The position numbers were made by a program, and so were the translations under genes. Of a stretch of 64,000 bases of DNA, positions 8,659 through 16,847 are shown one piece after another. Each line of letters starts with the position of its first letter. The first letter of the stretch is position 1. Location of the stretch: NCBI GenBank assembly GCA_963674495.2, contig CAXXLG010000002.1, forward strand, positions 62,001-126,000. The letters run 5' to 3'. Source of the stretch: RGIG3178 sp963674495. GTDB lineage: Bacteria; Bacillota; Clostridia; Christensenellales; QAND01. Below the pieces are notes generated by a model that saw nothing but the letters and a program-made list of their open reading frames with translations, was not told the DNA's origin and did no database searches.

Positions 8659-9579
8659 ATGGAACATAAAAAACACGAGCATAACCACAATCATACCCAC
8701 AGCGTTTCGGACATAACGGGCGCACGGCTGTTCTTTGTTATCGTTTTGAATTTCATCATCACCGTCGCCCAGACCGCGGGCGGGTTGATCGCGGGCAGCT
8801 TGTCGCTGATCTCCGATGCTCTGCACAACTTCAGCGACGGGATATCCATCATCATAAGCTACCTTGCCATCCGAATATCCCAAAGGAACAACGATGCCAG
8901 GCGCACCTACGGCTATCGCAGGGCGTCGGTACTGGCGGCGCTGATCAACTCGGCTTTTCTGGTGGTGGTATCCGTACTTCTGTTTAAGGAAGCTTATCAA
9001 CGGTTTGTACACCCCGCCAGCATCGACGGGATACTTGTCATTTGGGTTGCCATCATAGGGCTGATCGCCAACGCGCTAGGCGTCGCGCTGTTGCACAACA
9101 ACGCCAAAGGGGATATGAACCTCCGCTCGAGCTACCTGCATCTTCTGAGCGATACGCTGTCCTCCGTGGCCGTGATCATCGGCGGCGTACTCATCCACTT
9201 TTTCAACACCTTCTGGGTCGATCCGCTACTGACCGTACTCATTGCGCTGTACGTTTTAAAACACAGTTACGGCATCATCAAAAAGGCATTTCAGATTCTC
9301 ATGCAGGGCACACCGGACAATCTGGACATCAACGCCATCGTCGCGGATCTTGAGCAACTGGACGACATCGATAACGTCCACCATGTGCACGTGTGGAGCC
9401 TGGATGAGCGCAACCTCCATTTTGAGGCGCACGTGAACATCAAGGATATGCCGGTCAGCGAAACCGCTCCCCTTCTGGATGAGATCCGGCATAGATTATC
9501 GCACTACGGCATTGGTCATGTTACCATTCAGTTCGAATACCAATGCTGCAAAGACGTGGACGTGATCAACACGCAATAA
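8659..9579 (+). CDS. Cation diffusion facilitator (CzcD/ZitB-like metal exporter)
   Basis: The 306-residue protein begins with a His-rich leader (HKKHEHNHNHTH) and has six membrane segments. The two CDF metal-site motifs are SDALHNFSDG and HLLSDTLSSV, giving the HxxxD pairs that select Zn2+, Cd2+ or Co2+ in the family. The cytosolic C-terminal domain ends in VHHVHVWSLDERNLHFEAHVN, typical of the dimerising ferredoxin-like fold. AAGGA lies eleven bases before the ATG. It exports divalent metal by proton antiport. It precedes the arsenic operon on the same strand, but that operon has its own promoter. Confidence 0.93.
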   Translation: MEHKKHEHNHNHTHSVSDITGARLFFVIVLNFIITVAQTAGGLIAGSLSLISDALHNFSDGISIIISYLAIRISQRNNDARRTYGYRRASVLAALINSAFLVVVSVLLFKEAYQRFVHPASIDGILVIWVAIIGLIANALGVALLHNNAKGDMNLRSSYLHLLSDTLSSVAVIIGGVLIHFFNTFWVDPLLTVLIALYVLKHSYGIIKKAFQILMQGTPDNLDINAIVADLEQLDDIDNVHHVHVWSLDERNLHFEAHVNIKDMPVSETAPLLDEIRHRLSHYGIGHVTIQFEYQCCKDVDVINTQ

Positions 9580-9698
9580 CCTCTTGGTCGCGTTACTTCT
9601 GTGCTGCTTGCCTTTGTTCGCATCGCCGATGAACGTTGCCCGTCCCTTGGGCACACCCTTCTTTTCCAAACTTTCTTCCAAAAAACCCGAATAACACA

Positions 9699-9757
9699 TT
9701 GACAATTATCGATATGTTGCATATACTACGAGTGACACATCGAATTTTATCGATATG
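9699..9757 (+). promoter_or_regulatory. arsR promoter with two operator copies
   Basis: A near-consensus promoter has TTGACA at 9699-9704, a 17-base spacer and TATACT at 9722-9727. The same 11-mer, TTATCGATATG, occurs at 9706-9716 inside the spacer and at 9747-9757 just before the gene. The two copies lie 41 bp apart in direct orientation and each contains a palindromic ATCGAT core. These are good candidate ArsR operators; binding at either would block RNA polymerase. Confidence 0.75.
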
Positions 9758-9768
9758 AGGTGATGGAT

Positions 9769-10089
9769 TTGCGCAATCATCAACGGGATGCCAAGGTGTT
9801 CAAGGCTTTTTGCGATGAGAACAGGCTACGCATTCTCGAAATGCTGACAACCGGCGAAAAATGCGCCTGTATGCTGCTCGAGGAGCTTCACATCAGCCAG
9901 TCCACTCTGTCTCACCACATGAAGACCCTGTGCGAATCGGGCATCGTGGCAAGCCGACGGGATGGAAAATGGACGCACTATGCCATCAGCAAAACCGGCA
10001 GTGATTGTGCCAAAGCGTTGCTTCTGGAAATAACGGACACAAACACGGCCATGGACACCGTGACGTGCAACGGCATTGGTTGCAAATAA
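9769..10089 (+). CDS. arsR: ArsR-family metalloid-responsive repressor
   Basis: The small winged-helix repressor of about 107 residues has the recognition helix ISQSTLSHHMKTL, preceded by KCACMLL, a CxC metal-binding pair like the ELCVCDL motif of arsenite sensors. Two more cysteines sit near the end (CNGIGCK) and may add a ligand. The TTG at 9769 is preferred as start because GAGGTGAT, an ideal match to the 16S rRNA end, lies at the right distance from it. An ATG at 9763 is too close to that site. It probably represses its own operon through the two TTATCGATATG sites and lets go on binding As(III) or Sb(III). Confidence 0.9.
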   Translation: MRNHQRDAKVFKAFCDENRLRILEMLTTGEKCACMLLEELHISQSTLSHHMKTLCESGIVASRRDGKWTHYAISKTGSDCAKALLLEITDTNTAMDTVTCNGIGCK

Positions 10090-10134
10090 CGGCGGACATA
10101 CCCGGACATACTTCAATGGAAAGCAGGCACAATT

Positions 10135-11148
10135 ATGCAGACACTTGGCGCCGTGTGGGCGTTTTTTCAAAATCAGATACTGGGCATGCAATGGCTCAAC
10201 ACCTTGGCGGGCAACATCGTCTCGCTTCTAGGTCTTCAAAAAGACAGCATGATGGGCGGTGCGCTTCAGTTTTTTCTGTACGATACGGTCAAGATTTTCA
10301 TGCTTCTGTCAACGTTGATCTTCACCATTTCCTACATCCAGAGCCACTTCCCGCCCGAGCGGACAAAGCGCATTCTCAGCCGTTTCCGTGGCATCACCGC
10401 CAATATTTTGGCGGCGCTGTTGGGCACGGTCACGCCGTTTTGCTCCTGCTCGTCCATCCCGCTTTTCATCGGATTCACCGGCGCGGGTCTGCCGGTGGGG
10501 GTGACATTCTCGTTCCTGATCTCCTCCCCGCTGGTCGATTTGGGATCGCTGATCTTGTTGATGAGTATTTTTGGCGCAAAGGTCGCCATCGCTTATGTAC
10601 TCATCGGCTTGGTGCTGGCGGTTGGGGGTGGTACGATGATTCAGAAGCTGCATATGGAACAATACGTCGAGGATTTCATCAAACAGTCGGGCGGTGTGGA
10701 TTTGGATGCGCCGGATCTAACGCGCAAGGATCGGCTGATCTACGCCAAGGACCAGCTTGTCGCAACCGTTAAAAAGGTCGCACCATACATCATCATCGGC
10801 GTTTTCATCGGCGCGGTCATCCATAACGCCATTCCCCAGACCTGGGTCGAATCCATACTGGGCAGCAAAAACCCGTTCGCGGTGTTTTTGGCCACCATCG
10901 TGGGTGTGCCGATGTACGCGGATATCTTCGGTACCATCCCTGTGGCGGAGAGTCTTTTGCTCAAGGGCGCGGGGCTTGGCACCATCCTGTCCTTTATGAT
11001 GGCGGTCACGGCGCTTAGCCTGCCCTCCATGGTCATGCTGCGAAAGGCCGTCAAACCCAAGCTGCTCGGCGTATTTGTCGCCATCGTAACGGTGGGCATC
11101 ATGCTGATCGGGTATCTGTTCAACGCACTGCAATTCCTGTTCATATAG
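10135..11148 (+). CDS. arsP: ArsP-family permease (organoarsenical efflux type)
   Basis: The 337-residue membrane protein of the DUF318/ArsP (YraQ-like) family has about eight to ten hydrophobic segments. The conserved TPFCSCSSIPLFIGF, with its cysteine pair, and ISSPLVDLGSL mark the first repeat; VPMYADIFGTIPVAE marks the second. Characterised ArsP proteins export trivalent organoarsenicals, while others in the family are simply annotated as permeases. The gene is second in the arsR operon, 45 bases after arsR, and ends 10 bases before the ferredoxin fusion. Confidence 0.85.
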   Translation: MQTLGAVWAFFQNQILGMQWLNTLAGNIVSLLGLQKDSMMGGALQFFLYDTVKIFMLLSTLIFTISYIQSHFPPERTKRILSRFRGITANILAALLGTVTPFCSCSSIPLFIGFTGAGLPVGVTFSFLISSPLVDLGSLILLMSIFGAKVAIAYVLIGLVLAVGGGTMIQKLHMEQYVEDFIKQSGGVDLDAPDLTRKDRLIYAKDQLVATVKKVAPYIIIGVFIGAVIHNAIPQTWVESILGSKNPFAVFLATIVGVPMYADIFGTIPVAESLLLKGAGLGTILSFMMAVTALSLPSMVMLRKAVKPKLLGVFVAIVTVGIMLIGYLFNALQFLFI

Positions 11149-11158
11149 GAGGTCCATC

Positions 11159-11983
11159 ATGTCAAAAAGTTGGTTTCCCGTCATCGATCTTAAGGCGTGT
11201 ACTTCTTGTGGTGCGTGCATCGACTTTTGCACACACGGGGTATACGAAAAAACAAAGGCACCATACCCGGTTGTCGTTGAGCCGGATACATGCATTGACC
11301 ATTGTCATGGCTGCGGCAACCTCTGCCCCACCGGCGCCATCACCTATGCAGACGAGGATACGATATGGACGCCTCTGCAGGGCAAAGCGCCGCAGTCTGC
11401 CGGTTGCGGTTGCGGTGAATCGCGTGCGTGCGGTAGCGAAACATGTGACTGTGGCGGCATGACGGACGAGGTGTCCTTCGGCTGCACATGCTGCGGCGAA
11501 ACTACCGATGCGTCCGTGAAAAATATCGTGGTGGATTTTTTGTACCTCGACCTTGACACCTGCGGGCGATGCATGGGCGCCGATGCGGTACTGGACGCCG
11601 CAACCGATGATCTCAAGGACATATTGCGCCAATTGGGTTATACGCTCACCGTCAACAAGGTGAACATCCAAACAGCGGATATGGCCGAGCAATACCGGTT
11701 TGTTAGCTCGCCTACCATTCGCGTAAACGGCGCGGACATCTGCGCCGACGTTACCGAGAACGCCTGCCAAGACTGCGGGGACATCTGCGGCTGTGATACG
11801 ACTTGCCGCGTGTTCACCTACGCGGGCAAACCGTACGACAGCCCGCCCAAGGCGATGATCATGGACGGCATCATGCGCGCCGTATACGCGTCAGCCGCGG
11901 TAAAGGATCAAACGCTATATGTATTGCCGGAAAACCTAAAGAGTTTTTTTGCGGGCGCTTTGGTACGCAACGAAAAATCGTGA
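11159..11983 (+). CDS. Ferredoxin-DUF2703 fusion protein
   Basis: The 274-residue, very Cys-rich cytosolic protein begins ten bases after arsP behind AGGAGG. The first 60 residues hold two [4Fe-4S] motifs, CTSCGACIDFC and CIDHCHGCGNLCP. A Cys/Gly-rich linker (CGCGESRACGSETCDCGG) and a further Cys cluster (FGCTCCGE) follow. From about residue 120 comes a DUF2703-type domain with DLDTCGRCMGAD, FVSSPTIRVNG, CQDCGDICGCDTTC and TYAGKPYDSPPKAMI. DUF2703 has a thioredoxin-like flavour. The fusion suggests electron delivery to a thiol/disulfide or metalloid reaction; that is inference from the domains and the arsenic context. Confidence 0.82.
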   Translation: MSKSWFPVIDLKACTSCGACIDFCTHGVYEKTKAPYPVVVEPDTCIDHCHGCGNLCPTGAITYADEDTIWTPLQGKAPQSAGCGCGESRACGSETCDCGGMTDEVSFGCTCCGETTDASVKNIVVDFLYLDLDTCGRCMGADAVLDAATDDLKDILRQLGYTLTVNKVNIQTADMAEQYRFVSSPTIRVNGADICADVTENACQDCGDICGCDTTCRVFTYAGKPYDSPPKAMIMDGIMRAVYASAAVKDQTLYVLPENLKSFFAGALVRNEKS

Positions 11984-12069
11984 ATAGACCCGTACGGATT
12001 TTACATGTAAAATATAGGTAGTTGACGTCAATCTTGCACAAACCCATTACAATAAAGGAGAAAACAATC

Positions 12070-12363
12070 ATGTCACAAAACGGTGAGAAACAGCAGAACA
12101 CAACCAATGTGCAAAACGGCGCGGCAGTTTTGGTTTTGGGTTCGGGGTGCGCCAAGTGCAACGAACTGGAGAAAAACGTCAAAGCCGCGATGACCGAGCT
12201 TGGTATGGACGATATCGTCGATCATGTTACGGACTTTGCGAAAATCGCAGCGTACGGCGTGATGTCGACACCCGCGCTGGTGGTGGATGGAAAGGTGGTA
12301 TCCACCGGCAAGGTACTCAAGACAAAGGACGCCGTGAAACTATTCAAGAAAATACGGGGTTAG
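12070..12363 (+). CDS. Small CxxC redox protein (thioredoxin/MTH895 type)
   Basis: The start is ATG 12070, with AAAGGAG upstream. The 97-residue protein has the active-site motif GSGCAKCNELEKNV and the cis-proline strand VMSTPALVVDGKVV of the small redox-active disulfide family. It lies in the arsenic operon just before two arsenate reductases. Arsenate reductases of the thioredoxin-coupled kind need such a partner to be re-reduced, so it is the likely electron donor. An 86-base gap before it leaves room for a secondary promoter. Confidence 0.88.
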   Translation: MSQNGEKQQNTTNVQNGAAVLVLGSGCAKCNELEKNVKAAMTELGMDDIVDHVTDFAKIAAYGVMSTPALVVDGKVVSTGKVLKTKDAVKLFKKIRG

Positions 12364-12401
12364 ATACAGCCTCCCTGAATACAAGCAGGAGTGTAACATA
12401 C

Positions 12402-12827
12402 ATGGAAAATATACCCAAGGTCGCATTTATATGCGTGCACAATTCCTGCCGCAGCCAGATCGCGCAAGCACTGGGCAAATTCAGATACGCCGATTCATTT
12501 GAAAGCTACTCTGCGGGCACGGAAACCAAACCGCGCATCAACCAGGACGCTGTCCGGCTGATAAAAAAACTGTACGGCATCGACATGGAAAAGACCCAAC
12601 GCAGTAAGCTCCTCGACGAATTGCCGCCGGTGGACATTGTGATTACCATGGGCTGCAACGTCGAGTGCCCGTATCTGCCCAGCCAATACAGAGAGGATTG
12701 GGATTTGGACGATCCCTCCGGCCATGAGGATGCAGCCTTCCTTGAAACCATCGAAAGAATTGAGCACAAACTCAAATCGCTTGCGGAGAGAATCCGCAGC
12801 AACGCCATCGTTCTTCACAAGGAATGA
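12402..12827 (+). CDS. arsC: Arsenate reductase, LMW-phosphatase fold (first copy)
   Basis: The 141-residue protein starts at ATG 12402, behind AGGAG. It has the phosphatase loop FICVHNSCRSQIAQAL, the redox region ITMGCNVECPYLP and the acid region WDLDDPSGHEDAAFLETI. The P-loop cysteine attacks arsenate, and the CN.EC region supplies further redox cysteines in the thioredoxin-coupled ArsC family. It is followed after 25 bases by a second, clearly different arsenate reductase. Confidence 0.9.
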   Translation: MENIPKVAFICVHNSCRSQIAQALGKFRYADSFESYSAGTETKPRINQDAVRLIKKLYGIDMEKTQRSKLLDELPPVDIVITMGCNVECPYLPSQYREDWDLDDPSGHEDAAFLETIERIEHKLKSLAERIRSNAIVLHKE

Positions 12828-12852
12828 ATGAACACAATGTGGGGTATACGGC

Positions 12853-13314
12853 ATGAAACTGATCGATATACTCAAAACACACGTCCTGTTTGTTTGCGTA
12901 CACAATTCGGCGCGCAGCCAAATGGCAGAAGCATTTTTGAACGATCTCGGGGGAGAGCGTTTCTACGCCGAGAGCGCGGGTTTCGAGCCTGCGCCCATCA
13001 ACCCCTATGTGATCCGAGCGATGGCGGAAGCCGGCTACGGCCTGTCCGGCAAAACGGCACACGACGTCTACGAATACTTCAAGCAGGAGCGGATGTACCA
13101 TATCGTGGTCAAGGTATGCGATCTTAAAAACAGCCAGCGGTGCCCCATCTTTCCCATGACACGGGTGGTTCTAAATTGGCCGCTGCCCGATCCGTCGGAA
13201 TTTACCGGCACGGACGATGCGATCATGGACAAAGTGCGCAATCTGCGCGATACGATACGCGCGCATGTCGTAAAATTTATTGAAGACTACAGCAATCAAC
13301 CGCTGAGGTATTAG
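12853..13314 (+). CDS. arsC: Arsenate reductase/LMW phosphatase-like protein (second copy)
   Basis: The 153-residue protein has the loop FVCVHNSARSQMAEAFL near its start and VLNWPLPDPSEFTGTDD as its acid segment. Cysteines in KVCDLKNSQRCPIFP stand where thioredoxin-type ArsC has its redox pair. It differs from the first copy throughout, so it is not a recent duplication. Either it handles the same substrate with a different partner, or it acts on another oxyanion or thiolated arsenate. It is the last gene of the operon. Confidence 0.87.
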   Translation: MKLIDILKTHVLFVCVHNSARSQMAEAFLNDLGGERFYAESAGFEPAPINPYVIRAMAEAGYGLSGKTAHDVYEYFKQERMYHIVVKVCDLKNSQRCPIFPMTRVVLNWPLPDPSEFTGTDDAIMDKVRNLRDTIRAHVVKFIEDYSNQPLRY

Positions 13315-13472
13315 CATGCCGCGCGCTACCGTACTTTGCTTTGGACGGTTCCACATACATCGCGGGATTATTTCACATCATCGTTGCAATCATGCACACA
13401 CAAAAATAGTGTGTATTTTTTTTGTAACCGGGCAAACTAAGGCCGCAAAAAGTGATGAAAGGAATGAACGCT

Positions 13473-13742
13473 ATGAATATAATCGGCTGGATCATTCTGG
13501 GCGCGCTGGCCGGTTGGATCGCAAGCATGTTCACAGGCTACAACGCCGAAATGGGTGCAGGATGGAACATCTTCGTGGGCATCCTTGGCGGATTGGTCGC
13601 CGGATTGCTGTTCAACCTGTTCGGCGGTATCGGTATCACCGGCTTCAACCTGTGGAGCCTAATCGTAGCTACCGCAGGTTCCGTGCTGCTGTTGATGATC
13701 ATCAACCTGTTTAGAAGAAAAGACAATCCCGAACCCATGTAA
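13473..13742 (+). CDS. GlsB/YeaQ/YmgE-family stress membrane protein
   Basis: The ATG at 13473 has AAAGGA nine bases upstream; the two earlier ATGs have no site. The 89-residue protein has three membrane segments with the Gly-rich pattern of the family: WIILGALAGWIASMFTG, NIFVGILGGLVAGLLFNLFG and LWSLIVATAGSVLLLMIIN. The tail RRKDNPEPM is charged. Members are linked to general stress and have no defined activity. It stands alone and is followed by a stable hairpin. Confidence 0.88.
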   Translation: MNIIGWIILGALAGWIASMFTGYNAEMGAGWNIFVGILGGLVAGLLFNLFGGIGITGFNLWSLIVATAGSVLLLMIINLFRRKDNPEPM

Positions 13743-13789
13743 CACACGAGAAAACAAAACAGATTCGGCATCGTGCAAACATGACTGCG

Positions 13790-13832
13790 AAAATCCCCTC
13801 CCTCGTGCATAGCATATATGGGAGGGGATTTT
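13790..13832 (+). promoter_or_regulatory. Perfect 13-bp hairpin that includes the SD of the next gene
   Basis: AAAATCCCCTCCC (13790-13802) pairs perfectly with GGGAGGGGATTTT (13820-13832) across a 17-base loop. The right arm contains the GGGAGGGG ribosome binding site of the gene starting at 13833. Its final TTTT abuts the ATG. The structure can act as the terminator of the glsB-like gene, as a translation-blocking hairpin for the next gene, or as both. Confidence 0.8.
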
Positions 13833-14537
13833 ATGTATCTGCCAAATTTCCGCGCATACATCACCATGCAGGACATGGCGCGAACCTATCCGTACAACAA
13901 CGAGACCGTTTTAACACTTCAAGTCACCAACCCCGAGGCTACCCTGCCGGACAACCGCAGGGCACAGCGGTTGATCAGCGCCAACATACACCTGCAGGTC
14001 AACCTATTTTGCCGTTATGTCGGCCAAACGCTGTACCGAAAAGCCATCGCGGACTACAAATTCGCGAAGCAAAACGGTTTCCCGTTCCACCCGTACCAAG
14101 CCGTTTTGAACTATACCGTTCCATACAACGGGCATTGCCATATGAGCGCCTATCGCGACCGGTACGAATTTACCGGCGGCGCGCACGGCCTCACGACGCG
14201 GTATTCCGATACGTGGGACCTGCAGACCGGCACACTGTTGCCGCTATCTTCGTTCTTTAATCCCGGCACCGATGTCCAGCATATCTTGACCGAACAAATC
14301 ATTGTGCAGGCCGATGGGAACATGCAACAAAATCCATACCTCTATTTCAGCGATTATCACCAACTTATCGAACAGAACTTCGATGAAAACCATTACTATC
14401 TAACATCCGCCGGTGTCGCCATCTATTACCAGCAGTATGAGATCGCACCGTATGCGACGGGCATCGTGGTATTTATAATCCCCTACAGCACTCTGGGCTG
14501 GCAGCCCAACTGCTCAAACCCGACGTCGTACAGCTGA
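13833..14537 (+). CDS. DUF3298/DUF4163-like (RsiV-type) domain protein, no signal peptide
   Basis: The start is ATG 13833, right after the GGGAGGGG site in a hairpin. The 234-residue protein contains SAYRDRYEFTGGAHGLTTRYSDTWDLQTGTLLPL, here seen as SAYRDRYEFTGGAHG then a Thr/Asp-rich strand, and YYLTSAGVAIYYQQYEIAPYATG. These are the hallmarks of the DUF4163-DUF3298 pair found in the extracytoplasmic part of RsiV and in small secreted proteins. RsiV-like proteins have a membrane anchor, but here no signal peptide or TM segment is visible. The domain binds lysozyme in RsiV; whether this protein does so is unknown. Confidence 0.8.
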   Translation: MYLPNFRAYITMQDMARTYPYNNETVLTLQVTNPEATLPDNRRAQRLISANIHLQVNLFCRYVGQTLYRKAIADYKFAKQNGFPFHPYQAVLNYTVPYNGHCHMSAYRDRYEFTGGAHGLTTRYSDTWDLQTGTLLPLSSFFNPGTDVQHILTEQIIVQADGNMQQNPYLYFSDYHQLIEQNFDENHYYLTSAGVAIYYQQYEIAPYATGIVVFIIPYSTLGWQPNCSNPTSYS

Positions 14538-14638
14538 TTTTTGGGTTTTCGTCCAAACACTTTACATCGTCCGGATAGCGGACGGGGTTGCCGATCTTCT
14601 TCACGGTTCGGTAAACGAGTGCTCCAAAGTAACACCAC

Positions 14639-14752
14639 TCCCTTTATTCGATATACGGCAGTGGGGGAATACCATATCCTTTTGACCTTGGGCATTCCAA
14701 AGGGGCTACACCCCCCTTTATTCCACAATTGGGCGTGGGTGGGTATAGATAG
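14639..14752 (+). repeat. Dispersed intergenic element, copies C (weak) and B
   Basis: Copy B (14700-14752) reads AAGGGG, eight bases, CCCTTTATTCC, then GGGCGTGGGTGGG and TATAGATAG. Copy C (14639-14677) keeps CCCTTTATTC and GGCAGTGGGGG. Both lie between the DUF3298-like gene and the lipoprotein gene at 14783, where no gene was found. Confidence 0.45.
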
Positions 14753-14782
14753 TCTTGAAGGGGCATTTTAAGGAGAACATCC

Positions 14783-15208
14783 TTAGGTTGGCGATGACAA
14801 CGCCTCGTCGCTTTCAATCATCGCGTTGATGTTTCGAATGTCAACATGGCCGTTGTTTTCCACCAGTTCCGCATACTTCCCAAATGGATCGTCCACGCAG
14901 TCTCCGGTATCCAACACCAGCCGCGTAACAACCGTCATGACCTGCCCGTCGCGAGAATCGGTATAGGTGACGGCAATGTCGATGTTCAGATGGGAAGGGT
15001 CAAACGCCTCGTCGACGCCGGTGATGCGTAAATGCGTGATGTGTGTTTGTGCGCTCTGCATTTTTCGCAACGCATCCAATACCCTCTGTTCCTGTTCGTT
15101 GAGCACTGTGTGTCCACTGGTGGAACTTTGCCCATTCGAAGCTGCGGTACAACCGCAAACCGCTATCAGCAACAGCGCACATACAAACACCAACCCTACC
15201 CTTTTCAT
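14783..15208 (-). CDS. Small lipoprotein, paralogue of the one at 7612
   Basis: The start is ATG 15208, with GGAGGGTGA upstream. The 141-residue product has a lipoprotein signal ending LLIAVCGC. The mature domain has NEQEQRVLDALRKM, HLNIDIAVTYTD, VVTRLVLDTGDCVDDPFGKY and DIRNINAMIES. Each block has a counterpart in the lipoprotein at 7612-8001. It is exported and lipid-anchored, and its function is unknown. A dispersed repeat lies directly downstream of it. Confidence 0.78.
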   Translation of the reverse strand: MKRVGLVFVCALLLIAVCGCTAASNGQSSTSGHTVLNEQEQRVLDALRKMQSAQTHITHLRITGVDEAFDPSHLNIDIAVTYTDSRDGQVMTVVTRLVLDTGDCVDDPFGKYAELVENNGHVDIRNINAMIESDEALSSPT

Positions 15209-15436
15209 ACGTATCACCCTCCTACACTTTATCATGTCGCATGTTAGGCATTTGATTGGCATCCGGTTTTCACCGGCATCCACATACCCGATCCAAAAAT
15301 CGATTACACCAGCCATACATACTATATATTTGTATTATAGTATACCATAAAATACGGTTTCTTTTCATTTTGTTTTCCTTTTCTTGTACGATTGGTTACA
15401 ATATATGGGAACAGGCAATGCAAAAGGAGGAAGTCC

Positions 15437-16339
15437 ATGATGGAGGTATGTCTGCCCGGAACCGGCGGGATGATCCCCAGACACGACCGGTATCTGAGCT
15501 GCTGCTATATGCTGCACAACAAAAGTGCGGTGCTAATCGACTGTGGCGAGGGTACGCAGATCGCGCTCGCACAAGCGCGTTGCCGGCTCAGCCGATTGGA
15601 TCTTTTGCTGATCACGCATTTTCACGCTGATCATGTGGCGGGTCTGCCCGGCCTTCTTTTATCGCTGGGCAATTGCGGCAAATGCACACCGCTGACAATT
15701 GCCGGACCCATCGGCCTGACAAAAGTCGTATCCGCGCTTTTGACCATCGCCCCCGTGTTGCCCTACCCGCTGCATCCGGTCGAGCTTGACGTTAAACAAC
15801 CCCAACAGCTGTCCCTGGGGGACATGCGCATCGACGCGCTTTTATTGAACCATAGCGTGCCCTGTCTTGCCTATCGCATCAGCGTGATACGCAAACCAAT
15901 CTTTAATCCCAAAAAAGCGCAAAACCTCGCCGTTCCCATTTCGATGTACCGAACATTACATGCGGGGCAATGTCTAACGCTATCGGATGGACGACAGGTC
16001 ACCACGGACATGGTCACCGACGGACTGCGCCTGCCGGTACGCATTTGCTATGCAACGGATACGCTGCCCGTACCCGGCCTGTTGCCCTTCGTCCAAGGCG
16101 CGGATCTTTTGATCTGTGAGGGTATGTACGGCGATGAAACGATGCGCTCCAAAGCGAACAAGCGCATGCACATGCTCTTTACCGACAGCGCCCGCTTGGC
16201 CAAATCCGCAAAGGTCAAGCAGCTGTGGCTTACCCATTACAGCCCCTCGCTCAACGATCCAAACGCGTATTTGCCCCTAATCCGCCAGATCTTTCCCCAA
16301 ACCGACGCCGCGTTTGACGGCATACGCGCCACACTGTAA
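15437..16339 (+). CDS. rnz: Ribonuclease Z-like MBL-fold hydrolase
   Basis: The start is at the tandem ATGs at 15437/15440, with AAGGAGGA upstream. The 300-residue cytosolic protein has the RNase Z pattern: LPGTGGMIPRHDRYLSCCYM at the start, IDCGEGTQIALAQ, the zinc motif THFHADHVAGLPG, LNHSVPCLAYRI, CYATDTLP and LWLTHYSPS. tRNase Z removes tRNA 3' trailers. The start reads TGGMIP rather than the usual GTG(S/A)xxP, so a related but different nuclease or hydrolase cannot be excluded. Confidence 0.82.
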   Translation: MMEVCLPGTGGMIPRHDRYLSCCYMLHNKSAVLIDCGEGTQIALAQARCRLSRLDLLLITHFHADHVAGLPGLLLSLGNCGKCTPLTIAGPIGLTKVVSALLTIAPVLPYPLHPVELDVKQPQQLSLGDMRIDALLLNHSVPCLAYRISVIRKPIFNPKKAQNLAVPISMYRTLHAGQCLTLSDGRQVTTDMVTDGLRLPVRICYATDTLPVPGLLPFVQGADLLICEGMYGDETMRSKANKRMHMLFTDSARLAKSAKVKQLWLTHYSPSLNDPNAYLPLIRQIFPQTDAAFDGIRATL

Positions 16340-16381
16340 CCGTATATTGATTCTATCCCTTTCAAAAGGAGGCGTATCCCT

Positions 16382-16840
16382 TTGGCACGGAAATCATTCA
16401 ACGACAAATTGATGGCAAGCAAAGATCTGCCAAAAATCGTGGAAGTTTCGGATAACCGAACGATAGCGCGATACGGCGGAAACCGCATGCTTATTGCACC
16501 ACCGCTGCTCTACGACGCCATCATGAAACGCGTGCCCTACGGCATGGTCATTACCACGGACGCCATACGGGATCATTTGGCCAAATCGTACGACGCAAAC
16601 TTCGCCTGCCCGCTCACCGCCGGCATTTTCATCAACATCGTCGCGAACGCCAGCGAGGAGCGCGGCGCTGACAAAACGCCGTACTGGCGGACGTTGAAAA
16701 AGGGCGGTCTGCTCAACGAAAAATACCCCGGCGGCGCCGAACAGCAAAAAACCCTGCTGGAGATGGAAGGCCATTCTGTCCAACGCAAGGGCAAAAACTA
16801 CATCGTAGCCGGCTACGAATCCAATCAGTACGAACTTTAG
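16382..16840 (+). CDS. MGMT-like (alkyltransferase-like) protein without active-site Cys
   Basis: A TTG start at 16382 is supported by AAAGGAGG ten bases upstream. The 152-residue protein matches the small MGMT-family group that has VPYGMVITTDAIRDHLAK, CPLTAGIFINIVANASEE and TPYWRTLKKGGLLNEKYPGG. Where O6-alkylguanine methyltransferases have PCHR, this one has TPYWR, so it cannot accept an alkyl group and should act only by binding DNA, if it does. It lies 42 bases after the RNase Z-like gene. Confidence 0.78.
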   Translation: MARKSFNDKLMASKDLPKIVEVSDNRTIARYGGNRMLIAPPLLYDAIMKRVPYGMVITTDAIRDHLAKSYDANFACPLTAGIFINIVANASEERGADKTPYWRTLKKGGLLNEKYPGGAEQQKTLLEMEGHSVQRKGKNYIVAGYESNQYEL

Positions 16841-16847
16841 TCTTGGA

